A DNA stretch of 64,000 nt, from assembly GCA_028283605.1 (NCBI GenBank), contig JAPWKH010000031.1, forward strand, positions 124,001 through 188,000. The letters are read 5' to 3'. Both the position numbers and the translations under genes were made by a program. Shown here piece after piece: positions 52,434 to 61,156 of this stretch (its first letter is position 1; each line of letters opens with the position of its first letter). The notes under the pieces are model-generated. The model was given only the letters and a program-made list of their open reading frames with translations. It ran no database searches and had not been told where the DNA came from. The DNA comes from Arachidicoccus sp. GTDB lineage: Bacteria > Bacteroidota > Bacteroidia > Chitinophagales > Chitinophagaceae.

Positions 52434-53795
52434 TTATTTAGATAAATTACTTACCCGTTTATTTAATGTCCCTATCGTTTCGTAGATTTTATTGTAAGAA
52501 ACAGCAACATCTGCGCGGGCATATTCATAATTTATTTTGGCTTGCAATAAGGCTACATCCGCATCCAGCAAATTGGTTGTAGTTTCTAAAGAATTGTCGT
52601 ATTTATTTTTGGTAATACGATAATTTTCTTCTGCCTGTTCGATGGCTATTTTATATACATCAATTTTTTTCAATGCCTCAAAGTAATTGTTGTATGCCGT
52701 ATAGATTTGCGAATGTATATTATCATTTAATTGCTCTTCAGAGGCTTTGAGAATGGCTTCCTGTGATTTTGCCTGGCGAACCTTTGCATTGTTTTTGTAC
52801 AATGAACTTAAATCATAATTCAGCCCGACTCCTACTTGTACTACATTATAAATGGATAATGCCTTTGGAATGTCGGCAGCAATATAACCTCCGGTAAATG
52901 ACAATGACGGATATTGATTTCCTTTAACCACTTTTGTATTATATTCAGCAGATTTTTCCCTGTTCAATAAAGCCAGATAATCAAACCTGTTTGATTTGGA
53001 CAAAGATTCCAGTTCTGCCAAACTCGGTATTTCCGGGTTGTTAATTATATCTGACGAATCTACATCAATAATCGTACTGTCTTGCAGGCCGAGCATTATA
53101 TTAAAATTGTAATTGGCAATTTTCCTGTTGTTTTCCGCTTCGATTAAGGACAACTCAACATTGCTTTCCTGTAATTCGGCTTTTAATAAATCGTTGCGTG
53201 CGATAATGCCGTTGGCTTCCATGTTTTGAAAATCTTTTACTCTTTGCTTTTCGGTAACGAGATTTTCCTGTACCAGTTTTACGGTAGAAATGGCTTTGTA
53301 TAAATTACAATAAGCCTCAATAGTATTTTGTATTACCTGCTCTTTATTATTATTTACATCAAGCTTTGTGGCTTCTGCCAGATATTGGTCTGATTTTATC
53401 TGATTAACAATTTTTCCGCCCTGAAAAATAGGAACATTCGCAGAAAGCATACCATACACTGCCTGGTGTATATTGGGAATACTTGAGCCGCCGGAACTAT
53501 TATCATCACCGCTATTATCATCATTACTCTTCAAGTCAGGCGAGAGGTTTATATTCGGCTTCGTTAAGTAATAATAAGCTCCGCTTACTGACAGGTTTGG
53601 CAATTGCGCATTTTTTGAAATGGTAACATTTGCCAATGCCTGCTCTACTTTTGCATTGTCTGTTTTAAGTTGTTTGCTGTTGTTTAACCCCAATTGTATG
53701 GCGTCGCTTAATCTGATTAATGTATCTTTTTGCTGTGCATGCAAAAAAAACGGAACCACCAAGGATAAAAACAATACTCTATATTTTTTCAACAT
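52434..53795 (-). CDS. TolC-family outer-membrane efflux protein
   Basis: A 453-aa outer-membrane channel. Signal peptide (about residues 1-20, ending LHAQ), then the two repeated helical/strand halves of TolC: 'LSDAIQLGLNNSKQLKTDNAKVEQALANV' (about 27-55) and later 'ILKASEEQLNDNIHSQIYTAYNNYFEALKKIDVYKIAIEQAEENYRITKNKYDN'-type helices (about 345-400). A Ser/Asp/Gly-rich insert lies near 85-105. It is the outer-membrane partner in the tetR-tolC-hlyD-emrB operon. Confidence 0.92.
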   Translation of the reverse strand: MLKKYRVLFLSLVVPFFLHAQQKDTLIRLSDAIQLGLNNSKQLKTDNAKVEQALANVTISKNAQLPNLSVSGAYYYLTKPNINLSPDLKSNDDNSGDDNSSGGSSIPNIHQAVYGMLSANVPIFQGGKIVNQIKSDQYLAEATKLDVNNNKEQVIQNTIEAYCNLYKAISTVKLVQENLVTEKQRVKDFQNMEANGIIARNDLLKAELQESNVELSLIEAENNRKIANYNFNIMLGLQDSTIIDVDSSDIINNPEIPSLAELESLSKSNRFDYLALLNREKSAEYNTKVVKGNQYPSLSFTGGYIAADIPKALSIYNVVQVGVGLNYDLSSLYKNNAKVRQAKSQEAILKASEEQLNDNIHSQIYTAYNNYFEALKKIDVYKIAIEQAEENYRITKNKYDNSLETTTNLLDADVALLQAKINYEYARADVAVSYNKIYETIGTLNKRVSNLSK

Positions 53796-53962
53796 ATATA
53801 TTATTCGTATTTATTAATTTTTTTGATGTAAACACACCGGAATTTTTTTTCAACAAGACAAGTAATTACAAATTTCCGTAAAAATATTTTACTAACGCAT
53901 GCAACTCTATTTAATTTCGATAAGCGCTCAATAATTGTAGGTTAATGAATGGACATAATAAA

Positions 53963-54580
53963 TTATTTCAATAAATAGGAACGCATTAGTTGTTTTAAAT
54001 ATTCACCAACTTTCTTTTTGATTTTCGGATCGGTAAAAGGATCTGTGCTCTCATCCAAATTATCAAACACAAGCGAACAAATCGTCCGGGATAAAAAAAC
54101 ATGATTGATCGTTCCCATAATCGTAGAAACAACTAAACCGGAATCTGCCTTTTTGAATTCGCCGTTTTTATATCCGTCTTCCACAATACCTTTTATAATA
54201 ACCGAATTTTTTCTGAAAATATTCCCGATTGCCCGGTTTAATTCAGGTCGTTTATTCAGCATTACTTCCGTATGCAATACTTTATGAAAATGTCTCCTTT
54301 CCAAAACTTTCTCTACATGAAAATCCACCAGCTTTTCTATTTTTTGAATGGAGGACAACTTTTTGTCAGTCCGGATTTCCTCCAACATTTCGCGAGATAA
54401 ATTGCTGCGACTCTCGACAATTGCTTCAAATAATTTTTCTTTTGTGCCGAAATAATAATTGATCATTGCAATGTTTACACCTGCAGCGCTTGCCATATCC
54501 CGCATAGATGTACCTTCAAAACCATTTTGAGAAAACAACTCGATTGCAATATCTAATATGTGCGTTTTTTTATCCGACAT
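53963..54580 (-). CDS. TetR/AcrR-family regulator of the tripartite efflux operon
   Basis: A 205-aa regulator. The HTH is at about residues 6-52 (ILDIAIELFSQNGFEGTSMRDMASAAGVNIAMINYYFGTKEKLF). The start is MSDKKTH; an upstream in-frame ATG lies inside the operator palindrome and is unlikely. It is the first gene of the operon with tolC, hlyD and emrB, and its own promoter carries a perfect 16-bp palindrome between the -33 and -7 elements. I found no second copy of that palindrome before tolC, so the four genes are probably controlled from one autorepressed promoter. Confidence 0.91.
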   Translation of the reverse strand: MSDKKTHILDIAIELFSQNGFEGTSMRDMASAAGVNIAMINYYFGTKEKLFEAIVESRSNLSREMLEEIRTDKKLSSIQKIEKLVDFHVEKVLERRHFHKVLHTEVMLNKRPELNRAIGNIFRKNSVIIKGIVEDGYKNGEFKKADSGLVVSTIMGTINHVFLSRTICSLVFDNLDESTDPFTDPKIKKKVGEYLKQLMRSYLLK

Positions 54581-54603
54581 TTTGTTCCAAATGAATTCGG
54601 GTG

Positions 54604-54634
54604 CGAAATTAAACAATTGTTTAAGTTAATCAAA
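54604..54634 (-). promoter_or_regulatory. tetR-tolC-hlyD-emrB promoter with operator in the spacer
   Basis: On the minus strand: -33 TTTG (54634-54631), 19-bp spacer, -7 TAATTTCG (54611-54604, one mismatch to TAnnTTTG). TTAAACAATTGTTTAA (54609-54624), a perfect 16-bp palindrome, fills most of the spacer. A TetR dimer bound there would exclude RNA polymerase. Confidence 0.75.
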
Positions 54635-54732
54635 CATTTATTTAAAACAAATTGTTATGAATTTGTAATATTTTCCTAAAAGGAACGGTAGTTAGGATTA
54701 ATAATTGCCGGGAATATTTGTTTAGCGAAATA

Positions 54733-56079
54733 TTAATAAGCCGCAATTATACCGGTATAATTTTTGGGGGTAATAGCTTTAAGTTCTTTTTTAATTTCTG
54801 TCGAAACTTTTAGCTTACCGATAAAATCGTGAATATCTTTTTTCGTGATAGATGCTTTACCGCGCGTTAAATCTTTCAAAGCTTCATAAGGGTTCGGATA
54901 ACTTTCCCTACGCAAAATTGTTTGTATCGCTTCTGCAACCACAGCCCAGTTGTGTTCCAGATCTTCGCTTAGCTTTGCTTCGTTAAGTAGTAATTTTCCT
55001 AATCCCTTTTGTATAGAATTAATGGAAATAATTGTGTGTGCTACCGGCACGCCGATATTGCGTAAAACCGTAGAATCGGTTAAATCTCTTTGTAATCTGC
55101 TAATCGGCAATTTTGCTGAAAGATGCTCCAGCGCAGCATTCGCGATGCCTAAATTTCCTTCTGCATTCTCAAAATCGATCGGATTTACTTTGTGCGGCAT
55201 GGCAGACGATCCAACTTCGCCGGCTTTCGTTTTTTGTTTGAAATAATCCATCGACACATAAGTCCAAATGTCACGGCATAAATCAATTAAAATATTATTG
55301 ATGCGTTTAATGGTATCGAAATGTGCAGCCAGATTATCATAATGTTCTATCTGCGTTGTGAATTGCAATCGCTGTAATTGCAATCTTTCTTCCACAAATT
55401 CATTCCCGAGTTTTATCCAATCTTTTTTGGGAAATGCAATGTTGTGTGCATTAAAATTTCCCGTGGCGCCGCCAAATTTTGCTGAGTATGGTATAAAGGA
55501 AAACAATGAAATCTGATTGTTCAATCTTTCTACAAATACCATAAACTCTTTGCCTAAGATTGTCGGTGATGCAGGCTGGCCGTGTGTTCTGGCGAGCATG
55601 GAAATATTTTTCCATTGTTTTGCCAAAGCATACAAATCGTTTTGTAAATTAATCAATGCAGGCAAATATTCATGTTCCATGCAATGCTTCCAGCTTAACG
55701 GAATGGAAGTGTTATTAATATCCTGTGAGGTTAAACCAAAATGAATCCATTCTTTTATTGCGGTAAGATTCAGTTTATCCAATTCTTCTTTCAGAAAATA
55801 TTCTACCGCTTTTACATCGTGATTTGTAGTGCGTTCAATTGCTTTAATGCGTTCTGCATGCTCTGTGCTAAATTCCGCAACAATTGCTCTCAGCTTATTT
55901 TTCGCAGATATATTCAGCGGAAATAATTTTTTCTCGGCGAGAAAAATAAAATATTCCACCTCCACGAAAACACGGTATTTTATCAAAGCAAATTCAGAGA
56001 AATATTCGCTTAAATGTGCAACCTGCTTGCGATACCGTCCATCAATCGGGGAAATAGCTGTGAGTTGAGAAAGCTCCAT
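54733..56079 (-). CDS. purB: Adenylosuccinate lyase
   Basis: A 448-aa fumarase-superfamily enzyme acting twice in purine synthesis (SAICAR to AICAR, and adenylosuccinate to AMP). Signature SSAMPHKVNPIDFENAEGN (about residues 293-311), TSQDINNTSIPL (about 115-126) and ARTHGQPASPT (about 165-175) are intact. N-terminal SPIDGRYRK is typical of the long PurB form. Downstream of its start lies an inverted AT-rich repeat pair. Confidence 0.95.
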   Translation of the reverse strand: MELSQLTAISPIDGRYRKQVAHLSEYFSEFALIKYRVFVEVEYFIFLAEKKLFPLNISAKNKLRAIVAEFSTEHAERIKAIERTTNHDVKAVEYFLKEELDKLNLTAIKEWIHFGLTSQDINNTSIPLSWKHCMEHEYLPALINLQNDLYALAKQWKNISMLARTHGQPASPTILGKEFMVFVERLNNQISLFSFIPYSAKFGGATGNFNAHNIAFPKKDWIKLGNEFVEERLQLQRLQFTTQIEHYDNLAAHFDTIKRINNILIDLCRDIWTYVSMDYFKQKTKAGEVGSSAMPHKVNPIDFENAEGNLGIANAALEHLSAKLPISRLQRDLTDSTVLRNIGVPVAHTIISINSIQKGLGKLLLNEAKLSEDLEHNWAVVAEAIQTILRRESYPNPYEALKDLTRGKASITKKDIHDFIGKLKVSTEIKKELKAITPKNYTGIIAAY

Positions 56080-56083
56080 GTAT

Positions 56084-56169
56084 TGTTATGAATTGTAAAT
56101 TATGAATTACGAGTAGTGGATCGAAAAACTTTGATGTTATAAATTATTCAATAATTCATAATTCATAAC
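56084..56169. repeat. Solo inverted AT-rich repeat pair
   Basis: TGTTATGAATTGTAAATTATGAATTA (from 56084) faces ATAATTCATAATTCATAACA (56150-56169); the outer 11 bp, TGTTATGAATT, are exactly inverted. The sequence is of the same kind as the repeats around the truncated four-helix-bundle gene (39235-39568), but only about 40 bp lie between the arms. Confidence 0.65.
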
Positions 56170-56187
56170 ACATAATTTCACATCACT

Positions 56188-56195
56188 TATATTTG
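56188..56195 (+). promoter_or_regulatory. -7 element for mqnA
   Basis: TATATTTG matches TAnnTTTG exactly. It overlaps an upstream in-frame TTG (56193), which therefore cannot be the start, and supports the TTG at 56214. No clear -33 is present. Confidence 0.5.
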
Positions 56196-56213
56196 CACGC
56201 AAAAATAGTTAAA

Positions 56214-56966
56214 TTGAAGAAGATAAAAGTTGCGGCGGTAAGTTATTTGAATACAAAACCTTTGTTGTATGGTATAAAACGCGATGAAACCCTAATGCAG
56301 GAAATAGAACTGATAGAAGATTTTCCCTCTAAAATCGGAAAAATGTTGGTGGATGATGAAGTGGATTTAGGTTTGATTCCGGTGGCATATATTTCACAAT
56401 TAAATGAATGGCATATAATTTCGGACTATGGCATAGGTTCTGTAGGACCGGTAGAATCGGTTTGTTTATTCAGCGATGTTCCTGTTGAGGAAATTGAAAA
56501 AGTGCTGCTTGATTACCAAAGTTTTTCTTCCGTAAATCTTTGCAAAGTATTGCTGAAAAATTATTGGAAAAAAGAAATGGTTTTTGAACAGGCATCGGAA
56601 AATTATATCAACGAAATCAGCGGAACAACTGCAGGCGTAATTATCGGCGACCGAGTGTTTGAGCAAAAAGCCATTGCAAAACCTAAAAAATTTATATACG
56701 ATTTAGCAGAAGAATGGACATATTTTACCGAACTTCCATTCCTGATGGCAGCATGGGTATCAAATAAAAAATTACCGGAAGATTTTATTGAAAAATTTAA
56801 TGCGGCAAATAAAGTAGGATTAAATAATCTTGATAAAGTAATTGCCGAAAACCCTTACAGTAATTACGATCTTCATACATATTTTACAAGCAACATCAGC
56901 TATACGATTGATGAAGATAAGCTTAAAGCAATGAATTTATTTTTAAAACTCATTAAAGAATTATAA
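56214..56966 (+). CDS. mqnA: Chorismate dehydratase MqnA (futalosine menaquinone pathway)
   Basis: A 250-aa periplasmic-binding-protein-fold enzyme making 3-enolpyruvyl-benzoate from chorismate, the first step of the futalosine route to menaquinone. The N-terminus MKKIKVAAVSYLNTKPLLYGI and 'VDLGLIPVAYISQLNEWHIISDYGIGSVGPVESVCLFS' (about residues 50-88) are typical of MqnA/MqnD proteins, with SYLNTKPL pointing to MqnA. The start is TTG, chosen from the upstream promoter overlap. Other mqn genes are not in this window. Confidence 0.85.
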   Translation: MKKIKVAAVSYLNTKPLLYGIKRDETLMQEIELIEDFPSKIGKMLVDDEVDLGLIPVAYISQLNEWHIISDYGIGSVGPVESVCLFSDVPVEEIEKVLLDYQSFSSVNLCKVLLKNYWKKEMVFEQASENYINEISGTTAGVIIGDRVFEQKAIAKPKKFIYDLAEEWTYFTELPFLMAAWVSNKKLPEDFIEKFNAANKVGLNNLDKVIAENPYSNYDLHTYFTSNISYTIDEDKLKAMNLFLKLIKEL

Positions 56967-56971
56967 CAATC

Positions 56972-57472
56972 ATGACCCTTGAAAAACTCTACCGGCTTAT
57001 TGGCAATATAGTAATGCCTATCTCCTATTTGTTGGCATTTTTTACCATATCTACAGCATTGGGATTACTTTCTAACCCATCGATCTTGGTCAGCGTGTTT
57101 ATTATGGTTTGCCTGGTTGTTTATCTCATAAAATCATCTTCATTTTTCAGAAAGAATATAGGGCAAAATACAGCAGCTAAGAATACAACGAAGCATCTCA
57201 TTTATATAAACGGGGCCATATCCTTAATCTTTGTTATAGAAATTATTTTCTCATTTGCGATAATTACTTTTTATCCTGCTACAATAAAAGATTTACTAAA
57301 AGATGTTGCAAGCCAGCTATCGCAACAATATGGACAGTCTGTTTCTTCTCAGCAACTTTATTCATGGTTAAAAGGAGTAATTATTTTTCTATTCATTTAT
57401 GCGCTGCTCTTAACTACGCATATAATCATGAGTTTTGTATTGATAAAAAAATACCAAAGATTATTTCAATAA
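56972..57472 (+). CDS. Hypothetical membrane protein with four helices
   Basis: A 166-aa protein with about four transmembrane helices (about residues 13-33, 38-56, 78-100 and 133-157). A soluble loop (about 105-130) is rich in Gln and Ser. I recognise no family. It starts 5 bp after mqnA and is probably cotranscribed; a link to menaquinone metabolism is only by position. It converges with the DUF983 gene. Confidence 0.6.
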   Translation: MTLEKLYRLIGNIVMPISYLLAFFTISTALGLLSNPSILVSVFIMVCLVVYLIKSSSFFRKNIGQNTAAKNTTKHLIYINGAISLIFVIEIIFSFAIITFYPATIKDLLKDVASQLSQQYGQSVSSQQLYSWLKGVIIFLFIYALLLTTHIIMSFVLIKKYQRLFQ

Positions 57473-57498
57473 ATGTTGGGGAAATAATTCATAAAAAT

Positions 57499-57987
57499 CT
57501 ACCAAGCATTTTTCATATCCTCATTAAATCTTTCATAATGTTTCGGTTTTTCCGTTTGCCAGTTCGGGTTGTATTTTACATACCAACTCAACCATAAAGA
57601 ACGTGAAAGCCGCATGAATATTGGCTGAAGAAGAATAAGTAAAGCAATATTCGCACCCATCCAATAAAACAATCGGTTATCATCCATATCAAAAGTAAGG
57701 CCGATCAATACTTTCCATGCAACAAAAGTTGCTACGGAAAAAGCCACACCAATAGCATAACTTACATAGCTTGTACCGTAATAAAACCCGACTTCCAGTT
57801 CGGTAGGCTGTCCGCATACAGGGCAATGATCATACATCTTCATAAAATTATTCTTACGGAGATCATACGCTTTATTGCTTTTGAAGATATCACCGCGTCT
57901 GCATCTGGGGCATCTATTTCTTAGTACTGCAGATAAATAACTTGGAGTTTTTGCAAACTGTATATCATTTTCTTTTCCCTCGCTCAT
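57499..57987 (-). CDS. DUF983 family membrane protein
   Basis: A 162-aa protein. The N-terminal part has two Cys pairs, CPRCRRGDIF (about residues 23-32) and DHCPVCGQPTELEVGFYYG (about 52-70), a likely zinc site, followed by two transmembrane helices (about 75-98 and 107-127) and a Trp-rich tail. This is the DUF983 pattern, of unknown function and widespread in Bacteroidota and Alphaproteobacteria. It follows hemB on the same strand after a 52-bp gap. Confidence 0.87.
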   Translation of the reverse strand: MSEGKENDIQFAKTPSYLSAVLRNRCPRCRRGDIFKSNKAYDLRKNNFMKMYDHCPVCGQPTELEVGFYYGTSYVSYAIGVAFSVATFVAWKVLIGLTFDMDDNRLFYWMGANIALLILLQPIFMRLSRSLWLSWYVKYNPNWQTEKPKHYERFNEDMKNAW

Positions 57988-58039
57988 AAATAATATTTAC
58001 TGCAAAAATACTTTTTTCAAACGGGTTTTGCAGAATTTA

Positions 58040-59020
58040 TCAATTCAACAACTTTGCAGCATCTTTTGCAAAATAAGTTGAAATTAAATCTGCACCGGCA
58101 CGCTTGATGGAAGTAAGGCTTTCGATAATTGCTTTTTCTTCATCAATCCAGCCGTTTGCTGCTGCGGCTTTTATCATTGCATATTCGCCGCTCACTTGAT
58201 ATGCACTCACGGGAACAGTGACAATATTTTTTACTTCTCGAATAATATCGAGATAGCTCATCGCAGGTTTGACCATTAAAATATCTGCACCTTCCTTAAC
58301 ATCTTTTAGTGCTTCATTAATTGCTTCGCGGCGATTGGCAAAATTCATCTGATACGTTTTCTTATCGCCAAAACCCGGCGCGCTGTCGAGCGCATCGCGG
58401 AATGGTCCGTAAAAACAACTTGCATACTTCGCGGCATAACTCATAATGCCTACATTAGTATAACCGTTTTCTTCCAAAGCTTTGCGAAATGCGATTACGC
58501 GGCCATCCATCATATCGCTTGGTGCAAGAAAATCTACACCTGCTTCGGCGTGCGAAAGGCTCATTAATGTTAATGCTTCAACGGTTTCATCATTCAAAAT
58601 ATAACCGGATTTTACATCCACAATTCCGTCATGCCCGTATTCGGAATAAGGATCGAGCGCAACATCGGTCATGATGATCATTTCGGGAACGGCATCTTTA
58701 ATGGCTTTGATGGTTTGCTGCATCAAGCCATTAGGATTCCAGGATTCCTTACCTGTATTGTCTTTCAGCTTGTCATCCACTTTTACATAAGTGTTCACGG
58801 CTTTAATCCCGAGCTTCCAAAGCTCTTTGACTTCTTTAATTGTTTCATCCAGCGAACGGCGAAAACAACCTGGCATAGAAGAAATTTCTTCTACTACATT
58901 TTTGCCTTCCGTAATAAAAATCGGAAGCATAAAATCGTTCGGCGTTAGAACCGTTTCAGTAACTAAATCCCTGATAGATTGTGTGCGACGTAAAGTGCGA
59001 TTGCGATGTTGTAAGAACAT
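58040..59020 (-). CDS. hemB: Delta-aminolevulinic acid dehydratase (porphobilinogen synthase)
   Basis: A 326-aa enzyme condensing two aminolevulinate molecules to porphobilinogen. The two active-site lysines are in MSYAAKYASCFYGPFRDA (about residue 196) and ILMVKPAMSYLD (about residue 249). The mid-chain metal loop reads DVALDPYSEYGHDGI, lacking the Cys triad of zinc enzymes, so it is a Mg-type or metal-independent form. It is the last gene of the leftward heme cluster; a GxxExxY gene lies between it and hemF. Confidence 0.95.
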   Translation of the reverse strand: MFLQHRNRTLRRTQSIRDLVTETVLTPNDFMLPIFITEGKNVVEEISSMPGCFRRSLDETIKEVKELWKLGIKAVNTYVKVDDKLKDNTGKESWNPNGLMQQTIKAIKDAVPEMIIMTDVALDPYSEYGHDGIVDVKSGYILNDETVEALTLMSLSHAEAGVDFLAPSDMMDGRVIAFRKALEENGYTNVGIMSYAAKYASCFYGPFRDALDSAPGFGDKKTYQMNFANRREAINEALKDVKEGADILMVKPAMSYLDIIREVKNIVTVPVSAYQVSGEYAMIKAAAANGWIDEEKAIIESLTSIKRAGADLISTYFAKDAAKLLN

Positions 59021-59040
59021 GATATTTATTTTTTATTTCT

Positions 59041-59145
59041 AACCCCAGGGTTAACGGAGTTCTACACAGAGATAATAGAGAATATCGTTTTGAAGTTTTC
59101 TACTATGATAACTCTGTGCGAATCTCTGTATCTCTGTTGTTAATA
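59041..59145. repeat. CACAGAG-family inverted repeat, left of GxxExxY gene
   Basis: An imperfect ~105-bp palindromic segment running from AACCCCAGGGTTAACGGAGT and CACAGAGATAATAGAG to AACTCTGTGCGAATCTCTGTATCTCTG. CACAGAG and CTCTGTG arms pair within it. It resembles 59537-59652 in sequence and layout. Confidence 0.75.
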
Positions 59146-59544
59146 CGTATTTGTTATTAATCTTTTTATACCGTCTTTCAATAGAACTACATTGAAATTT
59201 ATCAACAGTCCAAGTTTGTAATTTCCTAATTTCATATACGTTAATGTCTGTGCCAAGTGTACATCTGTCAATGCTTCTACGCTTTTTAGTTCTACAACGA
59301 TTCTATTCTCTACCAACAAATCAATTCTGTATCCACAGTCTAAATGTATTTCATCATAAACCAAAGGTATCGGTTTTTCTTTTGTTACATTTAGTCCGTC
59401 TTTTATTAATTGATAGTACAAACATTCTTTGTATGCGCTTTCCAATAAACCGGGACCGAGCCGTTTATGAACTTCAATTGCAGCATGAATAATTGCAGAT
59501 GTAATTTCGTTGTCTAACATTTTAATTAAATCGTTTTTAACCAC
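59140..59544 (-). CDS. GxxExxY protein
   Basis: A 134-aa protein of the GxxExxY family. The naming motif is in GPGLLESAYKECL (about residues 31-43), then 'CGYRIDLLVENRIVVELKSVEALTDVHLAQTLTYMKLGNYKLGLLINF' (about 71-119) resembles a PD-(D/E)xK nuclease core with Asp, Glu and Lys (D75, E88, K90 by approximate count). The family's function is unknown; nuclease activity is a fold-based guess. It sits between two CACAGAG-type inverted repeats inside the heme cluster and is likely an insertion. Confidence 0.87.
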   Translation of the reverse strand: MVKNDLIKMLDNEITSAIIHAAIEVHKRLGPGLLESAYKECLYYQLIKDGLNVTKEKPIPLVYDEIHLDCGYRIDLLVENRIVVELKSVEALTDVHLAQTLTYMKLGNYKLGLLINFNVVLLKDGIKRLITNTY

Positions 59545-59652
59545 AGAACTATCCGAGTTGTTTCACAGAGAAAATAGAGTTTAAATGCAATTTAAAATTT
59601 TACATCCTACTCCGATAACTCTGTGCAAATCTCCGTTTTCTCTGTGGTTAAA
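59537..59652. repeat. CACAGAG-family inverted repeat, right of GxxExxY gene
   Basis: A ~116-bp imperfect palindrome: TTTTTAACCACAGA and TTTCACAGAGAAAATAGAG on one side, AACTCTGTGCAAATCTCC and TTTTCTCTGTGGTTAAAA on the other. Both outer arms (TTAACCACAGA / TCTGTGGTTAA) are exactly inverted. It lies between hemF and the GxxExxY start. Confidence 0.8.
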
Positions 59653-59655
59653 ATA

Positions 59656-60609
59656 TCAAACCCAATCAACAGGATTTTTACAGGCATTCAACAACTTTTC
59701 TTCTTCCGAATTTGGTGCAGGTTGATAATTATAATCAAATCTTACAGTCGGCGGAAGGCTCATTAAAATGCTTTCCGTTCTACCATTTGTTTTTAATCCA
59801 AACAAAGTTCCTTTGTCATGTATGAGATTAAATTCGACATAACGGCCGCGACGAATTTCCTGCCAGTATTTATGTTGTTCGTTCCACTCACTGTCTTTTC
59901 TTTTTTTGACAATAGGAAGATAAGCATCCATGAAAGAATTTCCATTTGCTTGCTGAAATAAGAATAATCTTTCCAAACTCATATCCGGCGTAGGTTTCAG
60001 ATAATCATAAAACACGCCGCCGATGCCACGCATTTCAAATCCGCGATGCGAATTGTTGAAATATTCATCACATTGTTTTTTGTATTTCGGATATAAATCC
60101 TCGCCGAAAGGCTCGATTGCATTCTTCAAAGTCTGATGAAAATGTTTCGCATCTTCTTCAAATAAATAATAAGGCGTTAAATCCGCACCACCACCAAACC
60201 AACGGTCGGCAACATTATCATTCTCATCATACAATTCAAAATAGCGCCAGTTGGCGTGCGTTGTAGGTACAAAAGGATTGAGCGGATGAATAACTAAACT
60301 TAATCCGCAAGCGAACCATTTTGCACCATCAATGCCTAAATGTTTTTTCATCTTATCCGTAACTTTTCCATAAACGACAGAAGTATTTACGCCGCCTTTT
60401 TCAAACACATTTCCGTTAGCGATTACACGCGTTTTTCCGCCACCGCCTTTGCCGTCAGGATTGCGTTGCCATTCGTCTTCTATAAATTTTGCTTTGCCGT
60501 CAACGGTTTCTAATGCAGCACAGATACGGTTTTGCAAATCGTATATATATTCAATCCAGCGATTGCGAAATTCTTTTGTTTCGGTTTTGTATACTGTTTG
60601 CATTTGCAT
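59656..60609 (-). CDS. hemF: Oxygen-dependent coproporphyrinogen III oxidase
   Basis: A 317-aa aerobic enzyme that decarboxylates coproporphyrinogen III. Visible: GGGGKTRVIANGNVFEKGGVNTSVV (about residues 54-80), 'WRYFELYDENDNVADRWFGGGADLTPYYLFEED' (about 122-155) and RGRYVEFNLIHDKGTLFGLKTNGR (about 257-281), all typical of HemF. ATG at 60609 is chosen because a -7 element (TAGCTTTG) lies just upstream and the earlier frame start is TTG. The O2-dependent form implies an at least facultatively aerobic organism. Confidence 0.95.
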   Translation of the reverse strand: MQMQTVYKTETKEFRNRWIEYIYDLQNRICAALETVDGKAKFIEDEWQRNPDGKGGGGKTRVIANGNVFEKGGVNTSVVYGKVTDKMKKHLGIDGAKWFACGLSLVIHPLNPFVPTTHANWRYFELYDENDNVADRWFGGGADLTPYYLFEEDAKHFHQTLKNAIEPFGEDLYPKYKKQCDEYFNNSHRGFEMRGIGGVFYDYLKPTPDMSLERLFLFQQANGNSFMDAYLPIVKKRKDSEWNEQHKYWQEIRRGRYVEFNLIHDKGTLFGLKTNGRTESILMSLPPTVRFDYNYQPAPNSEEEKLLNACKNPVDWV

Positions 60610-60625
60610 AACGTTCAATTTTCGG

Positions 60626-60633
60626 CAAAGCTA
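60626..60633 (-). promoter_or_regulatory. -7 element for hemF
   Basis: On the minus strand TAGCTTTG matches TAnnTTTG exactly, 16 bp before the chosen ATG. I saw no -33 TTTG at the right spacing. If real, hemF has its own promoter within the cluster. Confidence 0.45.
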
Positions 60634-60714
60634 TTTCTATATATTTTTTGAAAAGATGATTTTCATCAGTTTGTAATTTCTTACAGAAAGATGACATTAA
60701 TGCTGCATAATTTT

Positions 60715-61107
60715 TTAAGCACTTTTTAATTCTGCTAAAACAGATTGCAAAGTGTTTATACCCCAATGTTCAATATACTTTCCGTCTTTGATTCGAACAA
60801 TATCGATTACATCAATCTTAATTTTTTTCCCTGTGGGATTGATCCCAAAGAGATTGCCCAGATGTGTTCCGATGATTGCTTTTCGTGTTGTTACTTTATC
60901 TTCTTCTGCTATTTGGTCGAAAATTTCTACAGACAAATCGGGGAAAGCAGGCTTTAAGATATTGAAAAAAGTATTCCACATGCTGTCACTTCCATTGCTT
61001 CCTGATGGTGCAGTTCTGTTTATAAATTCGTCGTGCATCAGTTCCTTAAAAGATTCAAAATTTACTTCTTCTATCACTTCCTTATTAAAATTTGTTTCTG
61101 AGGACAT
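60715..61107 (-). CDS. SnoaL-like/ester cyclase-fold protein
   Basis: A 130-aa protein with the SnoaL (NTF2-like) fold. 'FKELMHDEFINRTAPSGSNG' (about residues 20-39) and 'GKKIKIDVIDIVRIKDGKYIEHWGINTLQSVLAEL' (about 91-125) are typical of the ester-cyclase/SnoaL group, a fold used by very different enzymes and binding proteins. No specific activity can be assigned. It lies between hemF and hemE but is not an established heme-pathway gene. Confidence 0.75.
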   Translation of the reverse strand: MSSETNFNKEVIEEVNFESFKELMHDEFINRTAPSGSNGSDSMWNTFFNILKPAFPDLSVEIFDQIAEEDKVTTRKAIIGTHLGNLFGINPTGKKIKIDVIDIVRIKDGKYIEHWGINTLQSVLAELKSA

Positions 61108-61156
61108 AATTTAAATATTTAGAGTGAAAAAATGTGAAGTCATTTTTTCGGAATAA

